NCBI RefSeq assembly: GCF_011745365.1
Contig: NW_024468911.1
Coordinates: 3,094,759-3,158,758, forward strand
Reading direction: 5' to 3'
From: Cryphonectria parasitica EP155
Lineage: Eukaryota; Ascomycota; Sordariomycetes; Diaporthales; Cryphonectriaceae
DNA: 64,000 nt
A program made the translations under genes and the position numbers. Below, piece by piece: positions 12,313-23,619 of this stretch; position 1 is the first letter of the stretch; each line of letters starts with the position of its first letter. The notes under the pieces were generated by a model. The model was not told the DNA's origin. It ran no database searches and saw nothing but the letters and a program-made list of their open reading frames with translations.

Positions 12313-13052
12313 AAGGACATAGAGTCAGGTGCTTGAACTGGGATCGGACCATGGGATAGACTTAGGGAAAGAGTTGGGAGTTCGGCCTTCGTCACACACA
12401 ACAAAAATTTTTTTTTTCCCAGTCTCAAGCTGGCAAAGGGCTGGCAATGAAATTTGGTATTTGATGGCACAAGCCTGTTCTGATGTCTCGACATAACTTT
12501 GAATCGCTCCCTCCAAACAAGTTTTTAATTCTAGCCTAAGCTCCGTTGAGAATAAGTAAAATAACGGCCATGTGGACAAAAAAATTAACGGGATGTCCAT
12601 GTGTTCAAGCCCATATGCACCATTCATCCATCTATCCCCCTCTGCTCTGTGATGCAACCGATCATCCCTTGATGCCGGCGTGTTTGCAAATCCCCCCAAG
12701 GATGCCGTACAAGTACATAAAGGGGTGGGTATTTTGGTAAGAATATCAATGTATTTTAAAGTGAAGCGAATGTTGACAAATGTGGTGAGAAATTTTGGGG
12801 AACGAGTGTCATCCGTAGAAGTCTCGGCTCATAAACGCATGAATCTCTACCTGGGTTCCAAAAAGAACAAATAAGAAAAGGGGGGAGAGAAGGGGAAAAA
12901 AAAAGAGAAGTGAAGAGGCATGAACGAGGGCTGGTAATGTGGTAAATCATTTGTGGAACTTCAACATAACGCCATCGAGCTGGCTTGCGCCATTCAGTCT
13001 GCTTGAATCAATCGCGACGGGCAGGCGGAACTTGTGGAAGGGCGGTGGGCAC
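12313..13052. other. convergent intergenic region
   Basis: This lies between the 3' ends of the cupin gene (+) and the SH3 membrane protein gene (-). It is AT-rich, with A and T homopolymers (12405-12417 and 12896-12904). I see no gene. Confidence 0.6.
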
Positions 13053-15120
13053 TTAATAAGCCTGCCCGGGCGCCGGGTTGCCTGCAGCAGGGTCTCGGTA
13101 TCGGTTGTCGAGACTGGGTCGGTATTTCAGTTGCCTATTGCTAGGTCCTGGAGGGCCATATTTCCTGCCCGAGCCGCTGGGAGACTGAGCTCGTTGGCTA
13201 GATCCGCCCGGGGACTGTGGCCGAGGCCCTGGACCCATCGGACGCATATAGCCTGGACCGCGCTGTCCAGCAGGGCCAGGAGGGTAAGGCTGGGTGCTCG
13301 GGGGTCCCATGGGTCTGCCTGCCGGTGGATAGTTCGGGCCGGGACCGTGCTGGCTGCGCTGGCTGCTGACAGACGGGCCTCGAGGTCTGCCTTGAGGATT
13401 GATCGGTGGTCCTCTTGGGACACCTCCGTGAGGTGGTGTTCGCGGCTTGACAGGTCGTGTCGACAGGCAGGTGCGCGGCACGACGCCTTGTTCAGAGCGG
13501 TCGAGGCGGATGCAGAGGGCCTGAATACAAAGAAGGGTTAGCTTGTAAATCATGCGGGAGCAGGTATAGCAGGAAGAAACATACCCATCCGTCGTCGTAC
13601 TCGTGGAGCAGCCTGACGAGCTGGCCAGCCTGCAGACCCATCTCGTCGTCCAGACCTGGCTTAAAGTCTAGCTGGACGCGGTGAACTGTCGAGTTGGCAG
13701 GCCCGCCCGCTTCAGCAATGGCGGCTGCACTGGCAGAGGCTATAGGAGACTGATCTGGTTCGAGCTCGTGCATGCTGAACTCGGTGCCTGCGGGGCTGGG
13801 TGGTACAGCCGATAGCTTGGGAGGAAGTGTAAGGTCAGGAGGGGCCGGGACATTCTCCTTTCGTACGGACTGCCTACGCTCGGACGGCTGACGCTCCACA
13901 GTAGACAAGAAGGCGCCATCATCTTCGGTAAAAGGAGTTGGCTCGGTTGACGTGATGGCCTGTCCTACAGGAATGTCGTCTGCAGACTCGATGGGAGAGA
14001 CCTCGGCAGAGTGGGGTGGCGAGCGAGGCAGACTGTAAGTCACAAGTGGCGGCACGGTAGCACTGTCCATCGTGATGGCGGACACCCTGCCGGTGGTGGC
14101 CGTGTTTGCAGTGAGCGCAGAGACGCGGGGCGCCGGTGCCAGGCCGACTCTTTGCTCTGGCGAAGCGCCGTGCGTGCTTGCCTCGCTTATAGGCGTCATA
14201 GGGCCCAGGGCGTCCCCAGGCGTGCCGGGATCCTCCAGTACCTGCGCGTTCCTGCCGAAAGGGTCCTGGTCGCTCGAGCTGTCGCTCGTCATCGGACGCT
14301 CCCATGGGCTGTTGCCAGGAGCACGCTTCGCCCCGGGACCAGCAGCCATCGCGATCGACCCGTTGGTCTGGTGATTGGCCTGACCTGGCCCGCTCATGCC
14401 AGTGAACATCTCAGTCATGGGTCGCAGGGGATGGAGCTGAGGAGCTTCTGCCGCAGTCGCGCTGGCAGGGCCCTCATCTTCTGATCCGCCGAGTTTCTCG
14501 TCGTCAATCGCCTTGCGCTGCTCCTCCTCAAGCTGCTTCCGTCGGCGCACGATCAGCCAGTACACCAGGGCGAGTACCACGAAAAGACCACCCAGAACTC
14601 CCAGCGCAATACCGGCCTTGGTCGCGACGTCGTCAGAGCCCGAGGACTTGCTGGAAGACGTAGCAGCTGTCGTCGACGCTGAGGCTGCGGCTGCCGTGTT
14701 CGAGGTCGAGGTCGCGGACGTCGTCGATGTCGCAGACGTCGTACTCGCAGCAGAACTACCTCCCTCTGTCATGAGTGGAATACCACCTATGGCCGATGAA
14801 CCTGACGACGCCAAGGTAATGGCTGTTGGCAGAGCTGAACTCGAACTGCCGGCGACAACGACACCCTTTGCGATCCCCTTAGGATTACTCGTCTCCTCTG
14901 CTTCATTGGTCGTCGTCGTCGTCGTTGTCGTGTCCTCGGTGCTGGATTCCTCCGTTGGTAGTGTGGTCAAGTCACCCGTCCAGCCGGATGAGGTGACAGT
15001 CGTGTAGACAGTTACAATCCCCCTTTTCTCAATGATGGGTATTATGATGGGCTGGTCTTGAGGACCATCCAAGATCACATCGCGCGGTCTCGCGTGGCCA
15101 TGGCCGCGTCTCTGAGGCAT
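13053..15120 (-). CDS. single-pass membrane protein with C-terminal cytoplasmic SH3 domain
   Basis: Two exons, 15120-13585 and 13520-13053 (GTATGT donor, TTCAG acceptor, phase 0), giving 667 aa. The layout is a short His/Arg-rich start, a Ser/Thr-rich probably extracellular region (about 40-160), one transmembrane helix (about 167-190, LGVLGGLFVVLALVYWLIV) followed by a basic stop-transfer RRRK, a long Ser/Pro-rich cytoplasmic region, an SH3 domain (about 479-533) with the ALYDY-equivalent strand RVQLDF, the conserved DDGW and the closing GVVPRTCL, then a Pro/Gly/Arg-rich tail. The intron splits the SH3 domain exactly after DDGW. The architecture recalls fungal cell-surface sensors or polarity proteins such as Fus1, without clear orthology. 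The start is the first ATG after a GTG-initiated extension; no classical signal peptide precedes it, so an unseen 5' exon is possible. Confidence 0.8.
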
Positions 15121-16369
15121 CTCGGCCGTCCACACACAGAGCTCCGATACTCACAACAGATCTTGGTTCGTCTGCAGGTCCGCTGCGCAGATGGGATTGC
15201 CAAAATCGGTAGATGGAATTCGGGCGATACGATGAGGTTTATGTCGTACACGTAAACCGGATGTCAATTTGGCGACGACACATTAATTTGATTGTTGATG
15301 GTCTTTTCGCTTGATCGGGTGGTTATTGTCAAAATTGGGTCCTTGCTTGCTCCTTCGCAAAGCAGAAAGCGCCGGTAATTCCAAGAAAGAAGGATTAAGA
15401 AGAAAATCAAGAGGCTCGTGGTGATGAGAGTAAGCCAAGAGTCGAGCTGGACGGGCAGAAAAGAAATGGAAGCAGTGTAAGGCTCGGCTGATGGGTCGAG
15501 CTGCTCGGTGGGAGGAGACCAAAAAGGAAGGAATCGATTACGATTATCTCGATTGGCAAGTACGCCGAAGCAGATAGAAGGTCGCAGGGAAGGGCGAGCG
15601 AGGCCAGTTGGGGTGGCTGCGTGCGCGTTTGTGTTGTGTGACGTGAAAGCCAGTATTATCGATAATACAGAAAGAAAAAGAAAAAAACCCCAAGGCGAAG
15701 GAGGAGGTGACGAAGGAAGGTTTCTCTCTACACAGGAGAGGAAAGTGAGTATCCCTTTCTCACGCACGCACGCATGCACGAGAGATCTTGGTGAAAGGAG
15801 CAGCAGTAGCAGCAAACAGGAGCACCGCACAGGAGAAAGAAAAACCCTCCCCCCCCAAACCGGTGTGAGCGACGGCGCAGTCTGGCGGTACGCAATAAGG
15901 CGAGAAAGAACGGGGGTGGGTTCCAAAAAGAGGGACGGGAAGGAAGCAGTGGACAGGATGGACCACATGAGATGGCGTTGGGAGGATCTGATAGATCAGC
16001 ACTTGAGAGGCTGTGTGCGTGGTGCCTGGGTGTGTGCGCGCATGTACCAATGTATCATAGTATTATCATGGTACGTACCATCTTTTGAGTGCTATGCCCA
16101 GGAGATGGAGTTGCATCCACTACTACCATAATGACACCTACCACGATAATACACCAGCACCTTTGGTATATCGTAAGAGAGGGAGAGGGAGACAGAGAGA
16201 GCAAGACCCACCGAGGACCCCAATGTCAGAACCCACCAAACTAGAGGTTGGTTGGGCGGGGACGGGTTTGTGAAAGGGGAGGGGGCCTTGCAGAAGTGCA
16301 GTGTGCAGAATGCATGTGTGCTGCAGTCAGATTCAAGAGTAAGATGAGGGTGGTGTGGTCCCTCGATTG

Positions 16370-16402
16370 CTGACGGACGAACTGACGGACGAACTGACGG
16401 AC
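16370..16402. repeat. 12-bp tandem repeat, about 2.75 copies
   Basis: The unit CTGACGGACGAA is repeated head to tail at 16370-16381, 16382-16393 and partly at 16394-16402, followed by a T run. It lies in the gene-free region upstream of the SH3 membrane protein gene. Confidence 0.9.
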
Positions 16403-16753
16403 TTTTTTTTTTGTCTTCACCAGAGCGGAAACCGTTGGGAGGGGTACATTCGACCAACAGACCAGGGGTCAAGATCCAGCTGCCAGGGTGGTTTGGTTCT
16501 TTGTGTGTGCAGACGTCGTTGGGGTTAGCACAAGACAACACAAAACAAGCCTGCAGGGGACGGACGTGGCGGGGCCGTCGAGCTACTAAGTAGCATATAG
16601 TACAAAGGGCGCCAGCCGTCTTTCAGCAGGGCACACAGGGTCTGGATGCCCCGTCTCAGTCTACATCTCAGTGTAAGAGGGAGAAAAAAAGGAGAAGACT
16701 TATGAAAGATGCAGCTAGATAATTCATTTCCCGACCCAGTGGGTCCCACACAT

Positions 16754-16807
16754 ACACACACACACACAGAGACAGACAGACAGAGAGAGAGAGAGAGAGA
16801 GAGAGAG
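16754..16807. repeat. compound (CA)n-(GACA)n-(GA)n microsatellite
   Basis: Alternating CA (16754-16768) passes into GACA (to about 16783) and then uninterrupted GA (to 16807). It is noncoding simple-sequence DNA. Confidence 0.95.
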
Positions 16808-18914
16808 GCTGACTTGCTATGCAATGTCATGTCATGCCATGCCAGTAAGATGGTTGGCACTAGTGACAAGGAAGGCGGAGGAGTCCATCGTGGCATGGCC
16901 ATCTCGTGCTCGACCAGGTGGGGATCTGCTGCCATAGCGCAGCAGCAAACAGCCGGAGAAAAAAACAAAACAATCGGCAAGAACGAAAAAGAAAAAGAGG
17001 GACAACGCAAGACACATTGTTTCCCTACATTTGGTCCGAGCACCACCTCCAGCTGCTACTATGTCTCCACATGAAACAACCCACTGGCCCATGCCACTCT
17101 TCAGGCACAGCTCCCCCGCCATTGGTCAACCAGACGGATGGACCCATCGCGTGCGAGCTAAGCGAGATAGGACAAGTCAGGGGTCATTTTTGGAAACCCT
17201 ATTTTTCTTTTTTACATGGTACTTTTCCTCTTTCTTTCCGTTCCCCCCCCTCCCTCGGCTGATCCCTGCCGCGTTCGCCTGATCAAAATACATACAACTA
17301 CCATGATAGTATGATAGCACGAGGGCATTTCTGGCCGCCAAGGATCGTCGAGGTCATTCCTCTTGTCGGATTTGGAAGATGACAAGACCCTCCCTCCAGA
17401 TGGTCAATATTCATGCATGGTGGTCAGTGACATGGTATGACTGGTCTCCCTCCTTCGGTCTTATAGTTAGTTCTCTTCCCTCCCCCCCCCCCCCATCTTG
17501 TCATCAGCTAGTACTATGCAGGGCCCTCGAGGCCCGACGGGATAGCCTCGGTCGAATCGTATCCGTATCTGTGGTGATGGATTAACAATTTCCACTCAGA
17601 ACCAGCAGCATTTCTCATTGCTTAGAGGAAAGAAACAAGAAAAATAAAAAAAGGAAAGAGGGGGACGACAGCCTCATTTCATTGCGTTGTCTGCCAGCCT
17701 CAACCAGCACTACAGACCCGCTTCCTCATGGCTAGTGTACTTTTTGGTTTGTTGATGAGCGTCCTAGCCTTGGGGGCAGTGTGCACGGCCTATCCTGTGC
17801 TTCTCTCAAAATTAATCTCGCCCCGCTGAGCTGCTGAGCACCTTTGGAATCCGGCGTCCCGGCCCCCACAGCAGCGAAGCAGCTCAACGACGATCCTTAT
17901 CAGCTGGCAAGCTGCGCGCAGCAGCTGATGGAAGCGGCCAACAGCAGGCCAACCTGGAGAGGGAGAGAGGGAAAGAGACACAGGGAAACAAGACCGGGGG
18001 GAGGGGGGCGGCCGGGTCGGTGGAACCCTATTACTATTGTCAAGCTTAATGGGGCTTTCTCCCTCGTGGCCAAAAAAACCTCCCCGACCGACGGCCTCAT
18101 TGGGTTCAGATCATCATCTCTCTGAGTGGAGGTGATGAGCGCCCGTTGCTGCGGATTAAAATTGCGATGCGATATTTTTTCTCTTTCTCTCTCAAGCAAC
18201 TGGGGGAATGCCGACACGGCGGCGTTTGGCATCTGATCATGACGCGATGGTAAGCGGCGATCTTGTCACAATCAATCATCATGGACAAATGGCTGCTCCA
18301 CGACCCGCAAGGGCTCGGCACTTCTCTCTCTCTCTGCCTGCACTGACTGGTGTTGCCGAGCATCACATCTCACGGCTCGAGATGCACAGAGCTCCGGGGC
18401 GCTCGTGGCGGTTTTGCAGTCGATCATCTTGCCCGTGCGCTGCTCAGCAAATACGTTTCAAGGCGCGAGGCTAGGCTTTGTTGGCGCTTGAGCGGTGATC
18501 ACCAGTCCACTGCATTCGATAGAACATGACTCTGACCAGTTAGGGAGGTATCACGAAAAATCATTTCGATTCGGATGAGTTGTCGTCTTTTTCAGGTAAC
18601 TCAGACTATGGATCCTGTATGCCGTGTGGCGATAAGTGCATGGCATTTTCTGCGGGATGATGTTCCCTATCACAGTGACACAGCATAACTGATGCTGTAC
18701 CACCCGGGTGACTGGCTCAGCTATCCTCCCCTCTTGGAGACATCTTGTGGCTGTCCCACCGCGTAAAGAACTAAGGGGGAGAGATCGACACCGTCATCAC
18801 CTAATGAGCTCGTCGATCTTGGTCGTTGCCATCACCCTCGTCATCCAGGACTGACTCGCGCCCGTGTGCCTTCTGTGCGACAAGCCTGATGATCTCGAGA
18901 GCTCGTTGGACATC

Positions 18915-20936
18915 CTATCCCCAACGCTGCTGCGACTGACTGTTCTGGGCTTGTCCGCCACCATAGTAGTTGGGATACTGGTAATTGTTTGGCGGCGGCG
19001 CCGAGGCGTTCGCTGCCCCATTTGGAGGATATGGCACGGGCATGCTGTATCCTCCTGTCGGCGGCGAGTAGCTTGCCTGCTGTGGCGGCCTCTGCGCTGT
19101 TGGGGTGGGCCAGTTTGGCACGGGAGGTACTGGTGGGAAGGGGAACGGTACAGACTGACCAGTAGCACCCCAGTTGGGCATCGCGTAGCCTGTGCTGGGT
19201 GCGTTGGGGTTGGAAGGCGCAGAGCCGCCAAACTGGGGAGGCACAGGGGGCATCGGAAAAGGCCACTGGCCTGGCACAGGAGGTGGGTTCGTTGCGAAGG
19301 GAGGAGGTGGTTGGTAGTTGTTCTGAGGCTGCGGGACCGACTGGTGACCGTTATGCCCATGAGAGCCACGGCCTCGCCCGCTGAAGCCTCTTCCTCGGCC
19401 AACACGGCCGCGGGAATCCCCACGCCGGCCTTGATGCTGGCCACCGCGGCCGCTGTGTGCGGCTGGGAAAGCCGACACGCCTGGGGGTGGTGGTGGAGGC
19501 AGACCCATCCCGAAGTTGGCTGGCCGTGACAAGGGCTTATAGGGGCCATCGTCATCCTCGTCGTATCGCAGATTGCCTTCGCCATTGTTGTTGTTCACGC
19601 GCCAGTCATGATCGTCGCCCCTGTTGTTGGACTTACCCTTGCCTCGCTTGCGGTTTTTCTTCTCCCGCTTGTGAGCTTGCTCCTGCTCGTCATCCGAGTA
19701 CTCCACCTCGTCCGGCCCAACCTCCTCATCGTGCAAGTTACTGGCATCGGACCCCTTCTCCTGCCTGAGCTGTGAGGGGAAAACAAGATTTGCAAGTGAC
19801 TTTGGGTACCAGATCTGTGTGCCCCTCTCCAGTCCGGCTGCCTTGACCTCCTCTTCACTCTTAAATTTGAGGACGTACATGGGTTTGTGGACAGTCGCGA
19901 TAGTGTCGTGAACAGTGCCAAGGACGGTTCGATCCTCTTTGCACAACGGAGTTCCACGATCAAGAACAGTGTTGGCGGTGCCGTCCTGAAGAGCTTCAAT
20001 GACGATTTGGACGCCCTCAACGATGTGGCGCACGATTCCAAGTGGCATAATGGCCTCACCTGCTTCGATCTTGATGTCGGGCATTGGCTCAGGCTCGTCG
20101 GGTTGCTCATTCTTAGTGCGCACACCAGCAGCCTGCTTCGCCGCTCTCACACCATCCATCTCGTCATCACTGCCTCCATCTGCCTCCATCAGCAGCCGTG
20201 CTGTCTCTTCGATACCCAGTTTTGACTCCTCCACGTCTGATTCATCGTCCTCGGAGCTATCAGAACTGTCGGAGCTTGAAGATTCGTACGGCGAGGAGTC
20301 AACCTCCCACTCAGGGTTTTCGTCGGCCGTGCCCTCGACGGGTGGGTGATCGGATGCGGGGATCGGGTTCTCGTGAACAGGGTTTTCTGAGAGCTGCTCA
20401 CCGCCGGCCTGATTACCATCGGGTGTCACGGTGTTCTCTGTAGCGACTTGATTTGCAGGCCCAAGGAAACCATCAAGTACAGCTTCCAGCGCATCTGTAA
20501 TACGCGGCGACGCTGCTGGCGACCCTCCAGCAACTTGCTGTACCCGGACCTCCTCGAAACCAGCCATATCACTGTCTTGTGGACCGGGCACAGCCACAGA
20601 GGTCGTGGTTGCTGGCGCTGTCGCATCGTCCTCATGGCTCTGCTGATCCTGCATATTCACATCTTCGGCAGAACCCTCGTCGACCACCACATTGCTGTCT
20701 TGCACTTTGATCGCATCGTACACTTGTGCTTCTGTGTCGGCTAATGACGTCTGCGCAGTGGTCCCTAAATTCTCGCCTGTTGCAAGGCCGACACTGCGTT
20801 CCTCGGTCATATTGATGTCGGGTACACCGTTGGCGGCCACGGGTGTGCTGTCGCTCTCGATGACTGGATCTGAGGGTTGAGAAGTATCGATGGACTCCAG
20901 CTGGCCGAGGCCAGGAATGGGTAGGTTCGAGTTCAT
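18915..20936 (-). CDS. NAF1: H/ACA snoRNP assembly factor Naf1
   Basis: A single intronless frame of 673 aa. The N-terminal 290 residues are acidic and disordered, with Glu/Asp/Ser clusters at about 200-240. The Gar1/Naf1 beta-barrel domain spans about 295-400, opening with AIMPLGIVRHIVEG and containing EDRTVLGTVHDTIATV, YVLKF and GTQIWYP. A Lys/Arg cluster (KREKKNRKRGKGK) suggests a nuclear signal. An RGG/GRG-rich segment and a Pro/Gly/Asn/Tyr-rich tail finish the protein. Naf1 brings the Cbf5-Nop10-Nhp2 core to nascent H/ACA RNA and is later replaced by Gar1; it acts in the nucleus on snoRNA and, in some species, telomerase RNA. The gene is transcribed divergently from ALG9 across 644 bp. 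Confidence 0.92.
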   Translation of the reverse strand: MNSNLPIPGLGQLESIDTSQPSDPVIESDSTPVAANGVPDINMTEERSVGLATGENLGTTAQTSLADTEAQVYDAIKVQDSNVVVDEGSAEDVNMQDQQSHEDDATAPATTTSVAVPGPQDSDMAGFEEVRVQQVAGGSPAASPRITDALEAVLDGFLGPANQVATENTVTPDGNQAGGEQLSENPVHENPIPASDHPPVEGTADENPEWEVDSSPYESSSSDSSDSSEDDESDVEESKLGIEETARLLMEADGGSDDEMDGVRAAKQAAGVRTKNEQPDEPEPMPDIKIEAGEAIMPLGIVRHIVEGVQIVIEALQDGTANTVLDRGTPLCKEDRTVLGTVHDTIATVHKPMYVLKFKSEEEVKAAGLERGTQIWYPKSLANLVFPSQLRQEKGSDASNLHDEEVGPDEVEYSDDEQEQAHKREKKNRKRGKGKSNNRGDDHDWRVNNNNGEGNLRYDEDDDGPYKPLSRPANFGMGLPPPPPPGVSAFPAAHSGRGGQHQGRRGDSRGRVGRGRGFSGRGRGSHGHNGHQSVPQPQNNYQPPPPFATNPPPVPGQWPFPMPPVPPQFGGSAPSNPNAPSTGYAMPNWGATGQSVPFPFPPVPPVPNWPTPTAQRPPQQASYSPPTGGYSMPVPYPPNGAANASAPPPNNYQYPNYYGGGQAQNSQSQQRWG

Positions 20937-21580
20937 GACGGAGGCTGACCGCTGCGAAATCTTGACATAGGCTTGGAATCGGTGTTGTTTGAGTTTTGAA
21001 CTGAGATGTATGTATCCAAGAACTGAAAAATCCTCCCTTCAGAGACGTTGTGGTTCGCTGTGCTCTGCAGAGATATGAATGTCAAGGTTTTGAAAAGTGA
21101 TGATGAGCAAGACCCTCAACTCTCAACCACTCAATATGGTAGTATGCAATCCTGAGAAAAGAAAAAAGAATATTGTTTGTCAACTGGTGCTACACAACAG
21201 GATTGCTGGAGGTGTGATTGTTGCAATGGCAGAAAGTAGAAGATGGTTGGGTAGAAGAGTTCTGAAATAGTTCACTTTGCCGAACTTTTTTCTGGGTCGT
21301 CTGGTATCGATAAGATCTTTGTTCAAGGTGGCAGGGGACAAGTGACGTTGACTGACAGGGATTGCTCCAGTGGACACTTTCTTGTCGTTACTGTTAGCTG
21401 GCAGCTAAACTCTCCACCAGCCTGATCAACAGCACCTTAGCCTGGGTGCTGAGCTACAAGGTGTCGTCCCATCAAAATTATTCATGTGTGCGTCGTTTGA
21501 ACTGTCTTTGAGCTTGTGCTTGCCAACAATCATCTTCCCATTGATCATCTGCGGCGGCGACAGCCCTGACCCATGCCATC
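20937..21580. promoter_or_regulatory. divergent intergenic region NAF1 / ALG9
   Basis: A shared 644-bp region between the NAF1 start (-) and the ALG9 start (+). It contains A/T-rich patches, and I see no clear TATA box on either side. Confidence 0.55.
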
Positions 21581-23619
21581 ATGGCTCCTCCAGCCCAAGA
21601 GCATCAGTTTGTGCATCCTGAGGCTGCGCATGCCATGAGGAGGTGAGCCCATCCACCAGAGACTATGTGAGACAAAGGTGTGAGCTAATAGTATGATGCC
21701 GACCAGAGCCCCAAGCCTCTTTGTTATACCCCCCATCTACGCGCTTGGTATCTTCTTTGTCACAGCCTTGTTTGCAGCCTTGTTCAATCCCATCCAGGAC
21801 TGTGACGAGACCTTTAACTTTTGGGAACCGACTCACTACCTCTCCCATGGCTATGGACTGCAGACCTGGGAGTGGTCGCCTGAATATGGCATCAGAGACT
21901 GGTTGTATATTGCTCCCCATGCAATATTGAGTCTTATTCGCCGCGTATCACCACAATCTACAAAGGCATGAACATCTGTGACAAACACTGCCATTTTTAT
22001 CTTTATTGAAAACAGAGTACTGACGCGTGAAATAGCTTGGGGAGTTCTACTTCGTCCGTTATGTTCTGGCTGCCGTCTGCGCCCTCTGTCAGACCATCCT
22101 CTACCGTGTCATCACTCTTACCATTCATCCCCGAATCGGCGCTTTCTTCATCTTGGCCACCGTCCTCAGTGCTGGCAACTTCCATGCCAGCACCGCCTAT
22201 GTCCCTTCCAGTTTCACCATGTACACGGGCATGCTCGGGGCTGCAGCCTTCATGACCTGGGAGGGAGCCCCGCGCACAGCGGCTGGAATTGCATGGTTTG
22301 CTGCTGGCGGTATTATTGGCTGGCCGTTCGCCATGTTTTTGTGCGCTCCATTCCTGCTGGAGGAGGCTCTGTTCGTGGCTGTGAGCTTGCGGGACTCCGA
22401 CCGCTTCCTCTTCGCAGCCAAGCGCATCTTCCAGGGTTGTGGCGTCGCGTTACTCATACTGGTGCGTCGTAATAAATGCCCCTCCACGCCTGAGTCAGGA
22501 GATGCTAATCGAACGCAGGCCGCCGACTCACTTGTCAATTCCTACTTCTACAGGAAGCCCGGCATCGTCGTAGCATGGAACATTATCGACTACAACGTAC
22601 TCTCAAAGGGTGGCGGTCCCAATCTATACGGCACGGAGCCATGGACGTTTTATTTCAAGAACCTGACCCTCAACTTCAATCTCTGGTTCTTACTATCTCT
22701 CGTGGCCCTGCCGCTGTTCGCTCTACAGAAGATCTTCGCTCCCTCCGGCCGCGGGTTCTCGTCCGGTCTGAGGACGGTCGTTTTTCTCTCGCCCTTCTAC
22801 ATCTGGTTTGGTCTCTTCACTTTGCAGCCACATAAAGAGGAGCGTTTCATGTACCCAGCGTATCCTTTCCTGGCCCTCAATGCTGCGGTCTCCGCCCATA
22901 TTCTCCTCACATTTCTCGGGCACATCAGTCGAAGAACCGTGATCGGAAAGATTCCCGCCAAGATCAGGCTCCTCGGTTTCGTGGTGGTGCCATTCCTGCT
23001 CGTCGTCTCTGTGACGGTGCTCCGCATTATCGGGGTGTACACGGCGTATGGCGCGCCGTTGTCTCTGTATGAGCCTCTCGGTGCAGGAGTTCGCGATGGG
23101 CAAATTGGTGAAGTTGGGGAGCGTGGCGATTTCGTCTGCTATGGAAAGGAATGGTATCGATTCCCTACCTCCTACTTCCTCCCTCGCCAGATGCAGGCCA
23201 AATTCATCCGTTCAGAATTCCGTGGACTTCTTCCCGGGGAGTTTGCCCACCACTCGAACAAAGCCGGCCTCTTGTCTGGGACGTGGATGATACCAGAAGG
23301 CATGAATGACCGCAATGAGGAGGACATGGGAAAGTACACGGACATTGGCCACTGCAATTTTCTGGTGGATACGCAATACCCTCTCAATATGGAGAAGGGT
23401 TTGACTCTGCCTCCCAATGAGCCCGACTATGTCGCTGACACGGACAACTGGGAGGTGGTCAAGTGCCTTCCATTCCTCGACGCAGGAAACACAGGCCTCA
23501 TTCCCAGGATGTTATATGTCCCTGCCTGGAGCTTCATCCCCGAGAAGTTCCAACGAAAATGGGGACAGCACTGCCTGCTCCGGCGGCGAGCCCCCGCTAT
23601 GCCTGCTGGCGGTGCATAA
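21581..23619 (+). CDS. ALG9: dolichyl-P-Man alpha-1,2-mannosyltransferase Alg9 (GT22)
   Basis: Four exons, 21581-21642, 21692-21965, 22036-22461 and 22519-23619, giving 620 aa. Exon 1 encodes a 20-residue N terminus; its 49-bp intron (GTGAGC donor, AATAG acceptor) is phase-consistent. The second intron appears to be GC-AG, with donor AAG|GCATGA, branch TACTGAC and acceptor AATAG. The third is 57 bp with branch GCTAAT and leaves an open frame if unspliced, but removing it restores LLILAADSLVNSYFYRKP. Family hallmarks are NPIQDCDETFNFWEPTHY, with the acidic pair Asp59-Glu60 of GT-C enzymes in the first lumenal loop, then SAGNFHASTAY and HKEERFMYPAYPF. Multiple membrane helices are present. Alg9 adds the seventh and ninth mannoses to the lipid-linked oligosaccharide in the ER lumen. 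Confidence 0.93.

Larger units (their letters stand above)
15121..18914. other. 3.8-kb gene-free region rich in simple repeats
   Basis: This is the longest gap in the window, upstream of the SH3 membrane protein gene (-) and downstream of NAF1 (-). Open frames (for example 15264-15968 minus and 16525-17046 minus) are made of low-complexity Ser/Leu/Pro/Cys residues and overlap others on the opposite strand. Purine or pyrimidine tracts, CA/GA repeats, a 12-bp tandem repeat and a 13-base C run are present. It may be a long promoter and 5' leader or contain a noncoding RNA, but nothing in sequence proves either. Confidence 0.5.

Noticed and set aside
15264..15968. Minus-strand open frame of 234 aa
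   Set aside because: Low-complexity Ser/Leu/Pro content in a promoter-like region, with no domain and overlapping frames on the other strand.
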